Part shown: piece by piece, positions 12,918 to 26,400 of the stretch
How the letters are laid out: the number at the start of each line of letters is the position of its first letter
Position numbering within the stretch: the first letter of the stretch is position 1
NCBI GenBank assembly: GCA_026936325.1
Contig: JAPTHN010000012.1
Location: 33,490,537-33,554,536 of the forward strand
DNA from: Platynereis dumerilii
Taxonomy: Eukaryota; Annelida; Polychaeta; Phyllodocida; Nereididae
DNA length: 64,000 nucleotides
Reading direction: 5' to 3'
Made by a program: the position numbers and the translations under genes
The notes under the pieces: model-generated
Seen by the model: the letters and a program-made list of their open reading frames with translations, nothing else
What the model was told of the DNA's origin: nothing
Databases searched by the model: none

Positions 12918-14453
12918 GTAGTATATCTTCAGCAAAATAATATATTTAAAATGTAATAAATACAAAATAACACATGCAACATAATTATTTATATAACATA
13001 AAATTACAATCTCTTCGCAAGTCTCTTCTGCGTCAACTGGTCCTTTTGCCTGCTTCTCAGATTTTTGCATTTAGTGGCAAAACACTTCTTGCTCATCTTC
13101 AGAAAGTTGGGGAAGTCATAAAACATAGGCTGCGCCACAGCATACCCTCGGCTACTCAGCAGCAATTCTGCAGACAGTGGATTCAAGTGGTCCCCAGAGG
13201 GACTTTGGTAGAACAAAATTTTGCTTTTTTTTTCAATGACCCAATTTTTCATTTTCCATGACCAAATCTTTACTCAATGAAAAAAAATTAAAAATTATGA
13301 GATCCAAATGCACATTAAAACTTATACCATTCGACACCTCTTTCAGCCAATCACATTACAGTATTACAGGGGAATAATTCCCATATTCCTTGTTGTCCAG
13401 TTATCCTCTTATGTTTGACTGTTTGAATGTTTGTCTCATGGTATAAGCCGGTTATTCACCATGTGATCAGGAATATGTGTTTATCACACCTCGGCCTAAA
13501 GGCCTCGGGTGATAAATCACATATTCCCTCTCCCGTGGTGAATAACCTTTACAAATTTGTGACACATGGTGTCTATTTCCAAAAAAGTCTGAAGAATCAG
13601 AAGAAAAAACAAAGGATCAATATGAATTTATTAACAACTTTAATGAATTCTTCACTCTTTGTACACAGACATCTAGATACTGATTGCACATAAATTGTAT
13701 AAGACCATGTACAGTAAATACTGTAATTATACAAAATTATATTTATATCAATATGATATTATATAACATAATGTTATAGAGCCCTCCTAAAGCCAATATG
13801 TATTGTGGATTTGAATAAAGCTTATGCAAGCATACCTTGAGTATGGTTCTAGTGGTTTATTTGTTTAGTAGAACCGAGAAGTCGAAATTGCCCGAGGCAA
13901 GTCGAGTACAGTATAATTCAGTCGAGGTTCCAGAAGGAAACAATTCTTCTTTTTTGTCCAATTATTTAATGTATTCAATATAAAATGTATGTAATATTAA
14001 ACAATATATACAGCTCTCAACCAACAAAAAGCCAAGTTTCCCAGTCATACAATAATAAAGTTTATCGGGTTATAACTTATACGGTGTTCAATAACACTAA
14101 CAACAGTGCATGATTAGACCATACCAACATATTCATCAGTGTAAGTTTTAAGCCATACAGAGTCATTAGTAAAGATTTAAGGTTGTAACACACATTCACT
14201 AATTTCAGTTTGAAACATTTCAGACATGATGAGACAAAAGTAAAAAGGAACAACCATTATTCCTTTTTTTTGGGGGGGGGGATGGAGGTTTGGAATTTTC
14301 CTGTACGGAAAGAGATATATATTTCACAGTATCACCATACTTAACATTATTTATTTCAACTGTGTCACATCCAAGAATATTCAGCTATTACTATTTATTT
14401 CAAGACTGCCAGAAGTTAATAAGTTTTTCGCATCAAAACTGAAAAATTATTCA
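12918..14453. other. No gene seen
   Basis: AT-rich sequence with the foldback hairpin 13449-13551 and a G-run at 14272-14281. Open frames near 13000-13260 on both strands overlap one another and show no conserved motif. Confidence 0.6.
13449..13551. repeat. Foldback hairpin of about 103 bp
   Basis: GGTTATTCACCA at one end and TGGTGAATAACC at the other; inside, GGAATATGTGTTTATCAC pairs with GTGATAAATCACATATTCC. A short palindromic MITE or cruciform. No gene. Confidence 0.75.
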
Positions 14454-14461
14454 TTAACCAA

Positions 14462-14775
14462 TAGAGCTGGACCGATTAATCGATCTATCGCGATATACCG
14501 GTTCACAGAATTATTGTGATATTCGTTTCACATATTATTGTGACATCCCAATAACTGCATTTGAAAAATTTGTTGTGTTTCATGAAATTTGACCAATTTT
14601 TTAGCAAAAATTACAATTTTTGTATCAAGAACTACACTTTTTGACAGCATTTTTGTCACGAACTTCGCACTTTGCATGATTGATACTGCTCAATTATCAT
14701 GATAAATATTGTTTATCATTTAAAATTTGTCATGATATTATTGCATCATTACAAACTGAATGATGTCCAGCACTA
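14462..14775. mobile_element. 314-bp hAT MITE
   Basis: Ends TAGAGCTGGAC and GTCCAGCACTA are inverted repeats with one mismatch; the 8-bp duplication TTAACCAA is perfect (14454-14461, 14776-14783). No coding capacity. Confidence 0.85.
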
Positions 14776-14783
14776 TTAACCAA

Positions 14784-15599
14784 AACAATTTATTCCCCCA
14801 ACCCCCCCCCCCCCCCTGGGTATTTAATGGTCGCCCCAAAGATAGAGTATGGAATGAAGGCAAGAACAAAAGCAATATATCCATATATAACAGCCTTACA
14901 TATTAAGCTTGACATACATAATAATATGTAAGATTAACTCAGTGCTCAGTCACAATACATAACATCTTGCGATTTCTGCAATCACTAAAAACGTATATAA
15001 CATAGAATTAATTTAATATTCATGCAGTATCATACACAGCCCTGATTTTTCATTGCAAAAATTGCACAAATGTAAAAAAAAAGTGTCATTCAGTCATCAT
15101 AATTATTCAAAATCTCACGCAACATGATTTTCTCCTCTGCAGATGTTTTTTGGGTATTAAAATCTCTTGTTTAAAAAAAAAAACATCATTATCATATCCA
15201 TTACCTTAAGTTTTAAAATTATTATTCGCTTCAGAAAATTAAGACTATGATAATATGATTAATCATTCAATATAACCTGAGGTGGTTCACACACAACATT
15301 TTATACCTTTTGGAAGATCTGCGTTAAAAATAATAATAATCCGCATCATCATCAACACTTTAATAGTTTTCATCATTGAAAATGTTTAAATATAACAGGT
15401 TTCACAGTCTTGAATCTCTTGACTCTACTTTCATTCTTTTTTTTTTTATAATTGCCATAGGTTGGGGTATAAAGTATCATACAATTGATATTCACACCAG
15501 TAGTATTATTGGAGATATAAATACAGTGTCTTTCATTAGGATAACATATTATTCAGTTCTTTAGATATACTTCACGCCAATCTCAAGACACTCTACCAC
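14784..15599 (-). other. 3' flank / likely 3' UTR of the vWA gene
   Basis: AT-rich sequence after the TAG stop at 15600, read downward. Reverse-complement AATAAA hexamers occur near 14789 and 14345, so a 3' UTR of 0.8-1.3 kb is possible but not shown. A C-run lies at 14795-14816. Confidence 0.4.
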
Positions 15600-17432
15600 C
15601 TAGTTGAGAGAGTTGGAATTTCTTGACGCACCGAGACACAACACTCGTACCAATTCACGGATTTCTTGTGAAAGACTCTCGAAGTTAGGCGACAGGAAGA
15701 CGTCGTCAGGAGAGGAAGATATTTCTCGTAACAGATTCTGGTCGACGGCGTTTGTGACTCCGATAGAAACCACTCGTACCCCCGTGTCCTTCAAAAGTGT
15801 TGCTTGTGGAATCGTGTCCGTTTCTCTCTCGTTTGGTTTTCCGTCCGTCATGAGGATTAGCATCTGAACAAGATACAAGATTCAAGATACAAGATTCAAG
15901 ATTCAAGATACAAGATTCAAGATACAAGATTCAAGATACAAGATTCAAGATACAAGATTCAAGATACAAGATTAGCATCTGAATGAAATTATTCAAATAT
16001 TTTGTCATTTATCAATTATCAGATGCTACTACCACTACACAGGCAAAGGCCTAAATTGACCCTTGTCTTTATGTGTCACTAGTACATTCAAAGGTACCAT
16101 GCTCCTTCTGGATCTGCTAAATTCGTCTGCACAGAAAATAGGTCACTTTTGGAATCAGCCAATCAGAAAAGTTCTTGATAGGTTTTAAGTAAGAACCTCT
16201 CTGATTGGTCGAGTTTAAAAGTGACCTGATTTCTGTACTGGTGAAGTTAGCAAGTACACTTAGAGCATGGCACATTTGTATTTACTAGTGATAATTAAGA
16301 CTAAACTTAAGGCTTTGGCCTTTGCTCTTATTGCGAGATATAGGGTAGACTCTGTTATGCTTTCCTGGGCTACAGCCATTTTAATATTCCCATATTCATT
16401 TACAGAACTTTGACTGAGCTTGATTGTGATGGTTTGATGCAATGCAAGTACCTACTACGTGTGATCTATCATCTATTTGTCATTCAGTTGTCTCTGAACC
16501 AATCAGAATAAGCAAAAATGCTACGTTATCAGTTGGAAAAGAGACTCGAGACAGTTTTGATTTTCCTGCTAATTAAACACCTGTAAAAAAAAGATTGGGG
16601 CATTTGTCCATCTTCCTTCTTCACTTGTAGCTATGAAAAAATAATAATAAGAGGAGAGACTCGATCTAACGCTTACCTTCGCAGAATTTGGCCTTGCAGA
16701 TGTTGGGAAAATTTGCTCCCTGGCGATCTCCAGAGCATCCGCGATATTTGTTGTAGCTCCCAAATAAGGCATGGCCCTCGTTAGACGCACAACCTGTTGA
16801 GAAAAATAGGATTTCATAGAAAAGGTTTAAAATTGGCAGAAGAAGTTGTGATTTTGTATATTATCAGCTTTAGTTTTTATTTTTCTTGACCATAGGGAGC
16901 ATATATCCCAATTAAGCAATATTTCTTAAGTTTTTCAAATGGAGTGTGATGGATGGATGGATGATTGGGATAGAAGGAGGACACAGCAATTGAAACAGCC
17001 ATCCAACATAAGCCCAGGTGACCTGGCAAGAGCTGGATTCGAACCATGGACCCAGCGATTGGGCAGCCCAGCATACTGCCACCAGACCAACCCTCCCTCC
17101 AGACCAACCCTCCCTCCAGACCAACCCTCCCTCCAGACCAACCCTCCCTCCAGACCAACCCTCCCTCCATCAAGGAGTGTGATGAAAAACAACTACGACA
17201 AATATATTTCAAATTACCTCATTCAGAGGTCTCGGCTGTAAGTTAAAGATGAGTCTTCCGTTTCCACTGAACTCCACCATTCCGAAGTTGACATCATCGC
17301 CCTCGTTTGCGATAGTATTCAAGATGTCTTCCAGAAGGATCAGGACTTTCTCCCAGTTCCCTTCACCTCCATTCTCTTCGATACTTCCGGAGGAATCGAT
17401 TGCAAGGACGACGTCTGATCCAGTGCAGAATT
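15600..17432 (-). CDS. vWA module 13 and C-terminus
   Basis: Exons 17218-17432, 16677-16793 and 15600-15863, ending in TAG. MIDAS loops are AIDSSGSIE, GATTNIADAL and LMTDGKPNERETD. Intron positions are its own: phase 0 after RPLNE and phase 0 after NSAK. The first third (GGEGNWEKVLILLEDIL) is diverged from the other modules. The closing Cys is in RVLCLG and the protein ends ASRNSNSLN, with no membrane segment or GPI-type tail, which fits a secreted protein. The last exon's acceptor abuts a 7-bp minisatellite. Confidence 0.92.
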
Positions 17433-20400
17433 CTGGAAAAAAAGTATTTCGTTGAATTAACTTGTCATACAGTTAGCGATTTCAAATTTTACATGTAATA
17501 ATTTCTAGCATAACCTTAGTGTGGCATCAACAGAGCTGCAAAAAATCAGTAAGCATCTGTTAATTCGAAGTAGGAGAGCCAATTAACAGAATGATTCAGA
17601 TTTAATCTCTTTCCTTATCAGGGCAAAAATAATACTTGTAAAGCCCCCCACCAATAGAACACAAGTTAATGCCAAGAACTTGTGTATGAATAAAAAGGTA
17701 GCATCTTTCTGAACATTATTTATGCAAAATAAAATGTCCCTAGCAAGTAATATTGAATTAGTCAAGATTTTGAGTCAGCAACCTCCAATGAGTTGTTTTG
17801 TCAAAAGGCTGAAATGCTTTGAACAATGAATACCAAATTTAAGACTGGAAAGTAATGAAAAACAAAGCGACAAACAGATTCTTACGTGGAGCAGGAGTGC
17901 CAGGCCCGCAGGCCACCCCAATGATGTTATTGATCTGAGATGACAGTGTATTGAAGTCTGTTGATGTGATAACATCTCTGGGATTGTTGGCGATGTTCTC
18001 CAGAAGAGCCAAATCAATTTCATCCGTTACTCCAACTGGGACAATACGAACACCAATGCCTTTCAGTGAAAATGCCTGAAAACAGAAAGATGCAAATATT
18101 GGCAACTTTTGATAGTTGAAAAATAATTCAAACAGACTCTTTTAAAATTATTTGCATGCATTTCACTTTAAATCAATCAAACAATTATCAAATTGAACTT
18201 TTATAGGGTAAGCTAGGACCTACTTTATTTATGTTGGCTTGTTAATAAAAACAATGTTCCTTTTTGTAAATATAAATTTCATATTTATCCAATTAAAGCG
18301 AAATAAAGAAACTAAAAATGTACCAATTGAAAAATTAAAATTAAATGGAAATTTTGGACTTGTGATTTGTGTGTATCGTTAATGTCATTTCTAATTATAA
18401 AAATTTTCACATCAGTTTTCAGTGCCTGGACAACCATGTTTTTTTTCACCTGAACCACCAGGAATAGACATAATATTTTTTCTTACCTCAGGAAGTGTAT
18501 CATCCACCCTCTCATTAGGTTTACCATCGGTCAACAGGATAGCAATTCCTACAGCTCCAGGTCTGACATTAGTAAAGAGATTTTCTCTAGCAAGTTGTAA
18601 TCCTTCAGCAATATTTGTGGTTCCTCCAAAATATGTCATGCTGCGGATATTGGTAATGATCTCATTGACAGCACTGAACTGGTTGAAGTTGAATACCACA
18701 TAGGCTGAATTGCTGTAAAATAAAGAAAAAACAAAATGAACAAGCCCCTCAATATTTAAATACACAATATACAATTTACGTATCAAAATAATTTGAGGTC
18801 CCTATTCTGAAAATGACATGTATCTGAAAAGGTGGACGAAAAAGAAGCACTGCAAGCGAATGATAAATTTATACAAGTTGATATAATGGTTAGGGTGGGA
18901 CTGGCGCCGCACATTTTAGAAATCTTAGGCGGATCATACCTAACTTTTTTGCAGGTGAGGTTGGTAGTAAGTGTGTAAAATTTCAGCTCATTCTATTAAT
19001 AACAGATCTCATATAATTGTGCCATGTCCCATGAGAAAATATGCAGAGATGATGCCAGTATCTCAATACTGACATCACTATCTGGCGCTCAATAGGCTCA
19101 TACTGATGTCACATGAGCACTGTGGCAGTTGAAAAGAACATGGCACACTAATATGAGATCTGTAACTGTAATAATATTTAGAGGTGGCACACTTCACTTG
19201 AAGTTTATAACCTCACCTGCATAAAAAAAATTGGTTTCATCCGCAAACATTGGGGCACCAGTCCCACTCTAATAATGGTTAATACAAATTAATTGATATG
19301 GTTGTTAAAACGTTTTGTGTTGGCTTTGAAAGCACATCATTTCCAGCATCACTTTGTAGTTGCAATATAATATAAACCGTATTGCAACAAAACCTATGTA
19401 AACTTTGAGAGAGGACTAACTTATGTAATAGGCATGAATTAGTTTTAAATGAATGTTGCAAAAAAAAAAATAAACATCATTGCAATATTGATTTATTATT
19501 AGTTCATAGATTACAGTATTCCCTACCTGAAATCCACAAGACCGAATCGCACATCTCTACCCCGCATGATATCCCTCACAACAGTCTCCAGGAACTGAAG
19601 GACCAAGTTCCAGTTTCCTGGATCCCTCTCTTGAATGCTTCCAGATGAGTCCACAATTAGGGCGATATCCGCAACATTGCATGTTACTGCAAAGAAAATC
19701 CACAAAATGGATATTGTGCTATTTACTATTATAGGTAAAGATATTGTTATTTTGTTGAGATTGAGTTTCTCCCAGTTTCCCCCAAAAATGTACTCTTACA
19801 AATGAAAATATTGTTACTTCGTCATAATTTGGTCTCTTCTAGTTTCCCCCAAAATGAGTTAAGCAAGGATTTTGACTCCTGCATATGAATAATAATTAAG
19901 TGTGTTGTGCTTATTTTTATATGTCATCTTCACTTTGCTGAAGATATCCTGGGAACATCATCATGACAATCAAATATACATGTTTCTCCTGAACAATTTT
20001 CCTGAATCTGAAAAAAAATCTTTTTCAGCGCAATTATTGTAAATAAGCAAAAAGTTCTTGCGTTTTTCGCACCATTGCTACAAAGCATTTGAGAATAATC
20101 TGGTTTGTTAATGAACACCAATATTGTCACACATTTAGTAGAATGAACATAGTATGCACACGTAGAGCATTAAATCCTCTTAGTCAGTGCTAATTACCCA
20201 GAATTGTATACTGATTTAATATTCTTTAACCAATTTGTTGTTTTTTAAGCAATCTTTTCAGGGTACTCAAACTTACCAGGAGGAGGAGTTGGTGGGTCTG
20301 GCAGCACAACACAAGCACTGCTCAAGAGACTCGTCACAAGACTAGATAAAGTAGCAAAGTCAGGAGACAGAAGAGCATCTCGGGTTGAAGATGCTACATT

Positions 20401-23400
20401 TTGAAGCAGTTGAGGGTCGACTTCATCGGTTATTCCGAGGGTGATGATTCGTACTCCCTCATTCTTCAGGAGGTTAGCTTGAGGAATAGTGTCCGACTCT
20501 CTTTCGTTTGGTTTTCCTGAAGAATAAAAGCAGAGTTATCAACAATGTTTTTCTGAAAGTGTCGTTTCCTTTGAGCTGAATGGACACATAAAGCTGTATT
20601 AAAACCAGTTTACCCATGATTAGAAATTTTAAAATAGAAATTGACCAGCTTTGACCACAACTAGCACAATTCTGATAAGAAAATCCAGTAACTCGAATGC
20701 TAAGGCAAATTACAGACATCTGTCTAAGTGTGCCCAGCCTCCAACTTTGTACCACGTTACTGTAAGAAATCAAAATAAATAACAAAACTACAAGGAATTG
20801 AGGTAAAAAATTTGATATAACTTTAAAGAAATATTTCATCTCTTTAACTGAAGACTTATTTATTGTCAAAGGCGGATCCAGACTAGACCCTCTTGGGAAC
20901 CTGTCTCAGAGGTCTAGAAGGTGGGGAGGAGGTCACCTGTCAACCCCACCCCCTACTCCTGTATCCACCACTGATCATAACACCCTAAAACTATACTTGT
21001 TTTAGGCAATATATGTCAATGTTGTGCCACTAACAACCTATATTCTCTTTCACTGCCATAATCTTTCATAGTGTTACTTACCATCAGTAAGCATGATGGC
21101 TATTTTAATGGATCCACTTCTCATTTGGGGCAACAGAGATTCCCTTGCTAATTGCAATGCCTCAGCAATGTTGGTCGTTCCTCCAAAATACACCATGTTG
21201 TCGATGAGATCGTTGGTTGCCCGCGCCTCATAAGCCATCATGTCGAACACGACGTATGCGCCTTGGCTGAAAGTGAGGATTACATTTTTAGTGATCCTAG
21301 CTGATATGATACTTAAGAGATATTCAGTGAGAAAGGGATTGAGAGTAACATTGTACGTATCTTCATTAAAGCATGTTTTGCAAATCGAAAAATAAATTTG
21401 TTTAAAGCAGACGAAAAAAGTTAGCTGCATGGTACATATCTGTCGAAACTCTATGTGTAAAATGAGACAGGAGAATGAAGCACTGAGAATTTTGCAAAGT
21501 GGCATTGTAAATTACAAAGACAGGTTACCGGTAATTTGATTCAGACTTGAAGGTAAATCAGCGAAGTACTACATGGAGATAATGCTATTAATTGTAGCAA
21601 GTCAGTGATGCCAAAATTGCCATCTTCTTTCATAGGTTATTTAAAGGAAGGTTTTGTTTCAGTTTAGCATAGAAAATAGTCAAGAAAATTTTTCGACAAA
21701 ATTGGCCTCATACCTGAAGTCAATGAGCCCAATTCTGACATCGGTAGCGACCCTATCAATGGCTGTCAGAGTGTCTTTCACAAAATTGAGGACAAGATTC
21801 CAATTGGTTGGGTCTCTTTCTTGAATACTTCCGGAGGAATCGACAATGAAAATGAAATCTGCACTGTTGCAAGCATCTGAAAAATAATGATAAAAATGAT
21901 AATATTCATCAGATTAAAGAGTCTCACATGAATGTCACCTCAACACACTGTTTCATTATGTCAAGTGAAGCTCTACCAGGTCAGAGACCAGGTATGAGTC
22001 AGCCGAGTGAAATCCCATCGACTGATTGAGCATCCAATCGGCTGACTCGATATCTACGGCTAGGGATAGTAATTACTATAGCGAAATACAGCTTAGTTGA
22101 GCCACATTTAGAAATTTGCACAGTAACTGTCCAAACTCATTTTAAAACATTATATATATGGATTCCTTGATTGACAGTCAACGTTGAAGTTAGAAGAAGA
22201 CTGCAACTGAAGACACAAACCTGGAGCAGGAGATGACACTGCTCACTCATCCAGACAAGAAGAAGTCCGGTGAGAGGATCATCGGGGTGCAAAATGCACT
22301 AAAAATACTACTTAGTCCAGGAGGAAGGCAGTCACATAAGGGAAGTCAGTCTTACAATACATAAGGGAAGTCAGTCTTACAATACATAAGGGAAATTACT
22401 CTTACAACAGGGGGTCTCAGAAGGCAGGTATCACTGTACATTGTACTTGAGAGCAGTCCAACCTCAGTATAACATTACCTACAATGTCTACACTTCCCGA
22501 CAGTTATCAAAGTTTTAAAAAAGACTGAAAAAAAAAAACAGACACAAACCTGGAGCAGGAGTAGGAGGAGCAGTAGCACATGCCCTGGAGATGACACTAC
22601 TGACCCTTCCGGATAAGAAAGAAAAGTCGGGTGAGAGGATGACGTCTTGTCTACTGGTCGCGATGTTGATCAGGAGGTCTTCATCGATCTGGTCTGTGAC
22701 TCCAACAGACATCACTCTTGCCATGGCCTGGATAGAAAGGTAAATTCAATTTAATAAAAATTTTCAGGTAAGTTAAAATATAGTGGTTGTCACTGTAGGT
22801 CTATAACAGTGTTCATCTCAAGGTTCGGGAAGGAAACACAAACAGCAGGAGCGGTCAAACCAAAAAGGCAAATCCCATTCGTGAGAAAAAATTAGCATAA
22901 CATTAATAATAATTTTGCATATACTTCATGTAAAAAGGGTACATCTTGTCAACCATTTTGAATTTTACCATTGTAAATGTCCTTAAATACATGGAAGTCA
23001 TCAATAGATAGAAATTTAACTTGTATTGTTCTTCATCATTATTTACCATACCTTTATCTGTTTCATATTTAAAGTTCTACAAAAAACTTTGTCTTTCAAG
23101 TTAGTTTTAAGCCAAGGCAAAATTACAATCTCATACAGAGAAGCCCAGATGATCACAGGGGGGTCTTATGATGAAAGCACTGCAATCCTGCATTTCTCTG
23201 TTTTTTTTTGTTTTTTTTAGCTGACGTCCTGACCTTAGCAATACAGGCTGCGCATAGAACTTTATTGTTTTTTTTTTCACATGTAATACATTGTAATAGA
23301 CTGTCATACATTTACCACCCAAACACACCTTTAAAATTTTTTATGTACACGCAAACCTATGACACAGGTGCGAAAGGATGGCTAATTCGAGATGCTTCTA

Positions 23401-26400
23401 GTGCATTGTTGAGTACACTTCGGGCATTATTGACTGCCCATCAGGCCATTATAGGGGGCCCATAGAGTATTATTTAGTGCACTTAAGACATTATGGGGTG
23501 CCAAGAGGGTGTCACAGAATGCCTATAGGGGGGTTATATGTCCTGTCAGCTGCCTGATTGCCTAAAGTGCCTGTTTATGAAAAGTTATTTTTTTTAATCA
23601 TTACACTTCTTCAAGTATTTAGAGAAAGTTTTAAAATCAATCAAAAAACTTGAGCAATTGAATCCTAAATAGGCTGAAGCAATTCAATTAAGGCAATCAA
23701 TTTTTTTTCACCTCTAAGGAAAATCTGTCTGAAAAGTTCCATTAACTAACATTCCAAATTTTTTGCAGCTACTTATGTTATCTATATATTTTTCTGTAAA
23801 AAACAGTCTTATTTATGTATGTCATGCATGGGATTTATAAATTATTCAACACATCAATATTTTGCACCTAGAAATGTATTTTTGTTTTCAAAACATAATC
23901 CATAGAGTAAGGGGAAATCATTGTCAGAAAACTTTTTCACCAAAGGAATTGGAAAGACAATCAATAGCCTTTGGAATAACGAACACATCATCTTACAACA
24001 GAATTAAGGATAAATTATTAATAAAAATGAAATCATTGTGTGAGAGGAGAATACATGAATAACAGCATGCTTCTTGATATGAAGACCATCTTTATTATTT
24101 CTCTTGGCGTTCAAATGTTACAGAATATTTCTTTTGGACAAATAAGTAAGTAGAAAAGATCTATGTGTATAATTATTCATCCAAAAACAATGTATCCTTC
24201 AAATTTCAGGCCTCCCAGCGGCCCTGTCAAAAAATATAGGGATTTTATAGAAAGTTTTCAATGAAATTTAAAGGGCTTTTTGTGGCTTTAGCGACAAAAA
24301 TATAGGGAAAATAAAGGGCTTTACGGCTTCAAATGAATGGAAAATGAATATTAAATTAATTGGCTCAGTGTTCGATCAGCATATCAAGAGATTATGGATG
24401 CAACTTGAGCAATGTTGAGAAAAGAAATGCCAGCTTGTTCGACCGAGGAACGAGTTTGCATCTCAAAATTTTTCTTTAAAGAATGCTTGGAATCATAAGA
24501 AATGCTAAACAGTAACCATCAATTTCATTTCACATGCGAAAAGCCAAATTGCAAATTTACTGCCACAAAAATATAGGGTTTTATATGGATTTTCGGAAAA
24601 AATCCCTGAAAATATAGGGAAATATAGGAATTTATAGGAAATATAGGGCCGCAGGGAGCCCTGAAATTTGCCTCATTTTCCAACACAGCTCTATGGCCTA
24701 CATGATACTGGCTTCCTTAAACAGTACAAGGAAGGTGGGAAAGTCTGGGCAATTCCCTTCACAGTGTCCTTGAATGAAGTTTGGGGTTAAAAAAAATGTA
24801 CAAAGAATCTGTCAACGCAGCATTGTAGTATGTGGTCTCAGCTTCTATTTGTTGTATAGATCAAAAAAATCTGTTGGGAAAATTTTGAGAAAATTGAAAT
24901 TTAAAATTTTTGGTTTTTCACACCCTTGTTGCATGCAAAATATCTGCTATAGATATATAAAATGGCAGTTCAGTGATACTGAAACATCATAATTTATATA
25001 GTTATACATTGGTTTACTCAATCAGGTAAAAAAATCAAAGAAAAGCCTTTAATTTTCAATTTTCACATTATTTCCAATAGTTTGGGGTGTTGCAAACTCA
25101 CCGAATATTATAATGTGTTTAAATCATATATAAACATGACGATTTCAGCTTTATTATTTCTTGAACTAAGGAAAAGCGGCAATTGAACCACCAGCATGTC
25201 AAAAACTGCCTTTTTAACTTCATTTGTGATGTAAAGTGAGATTTTCAGCATTTCACTGGTTGATTTTTTTTCAAAAGAGAGTCACAAAACATCTGCAAAG
25301 TCATCAGACAATAAACAGCAGACACCTGTATTAAAACCTACTGCTGGGATCTGACAAATTTGTATCTTCACCATCGCTTTGTATATAGAATGTATTAGAT
25401 ATTTAATGAAATTATATATTTTGATAAAATTATTTTCTAAAATCAATACAAAAAACTATGCAAGTGGGCTAATGAACATATAAGATGGCCAATTCCAAGT
25501 TGTATTACAGTGTCTTTATCCATATATTGCAATATATTTAGCAATTTGTGGTCTTCTGCAGGATTTTAAGTGCCTTGTTTACCTGTTTTTGCCAATTATT
25601 AAGATTATTTCTTGGAATTTAGTAGTTGATGACTTCCAAGATTCAGTTGTTTAGTGGTATCATGCCTTTGTGCAATCAACATATCATTAAACTATTAGTC
25701 AACACATTCTACTCTGTAGTCGCATAGTTAATATCAGTTATCTGTGAACTTTCCATACAAAATAAAGAGTTATCAGCATTTTTAACAAGTTAACTTCACA
25801 CCAGAAGTTCTGAAACAAATAATTATTGGCGAAATTACTTTTTTTCGTTCATGGTCAGATTGACAACACTCAAAAATATATCTTATACATATTTTCTTGC
25901 CAATTTGTTGCATTAAAGATGCAAAATCTACGGAGAAAGTACTAATTTGAGAGTTTTGCAAAATTGAAGAAAATCTACCACATACCTTCTAAAATAAAGT
26001 CCCTGAACAAAAATATCATATTTAAGGAATGGACAATTGAGACAATCATATTTCTTCAGATTGGGATGAGAAGTTTTGATATTAATTTGGAGAGATGCAC
26101 TCTGTAAGTTTTGCGACATATGTCTCGGAATATTAGTATAAAAATGCTATAAAATATCTAAAAATGTCTTATTATTGACTATATTGCTGCAGTGTTTTGA
26201 TTCTTTTAAACTTAGGCACTCAATGAATTAGTAAACCTATGCAGGTTCAGTTGATTAGATGTTTTAAAAATGTGTTCTGAGAATGCGAGATGTAGTCTAG
26301 CAAGTTTGTAACACCTTCCGAATATATTCCTTTAAAATCCACTTTATCATAATTCTGAATTTGTTAAACTGTTAATATACGAACCATGGTGGTCAAAGAA

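Noticed and set aside
16939-17246. Proline/serine-rich open frames on both strands
   Set aside because: They are produced by a SINE copy plus a 17-bp minisatellite within an intron.
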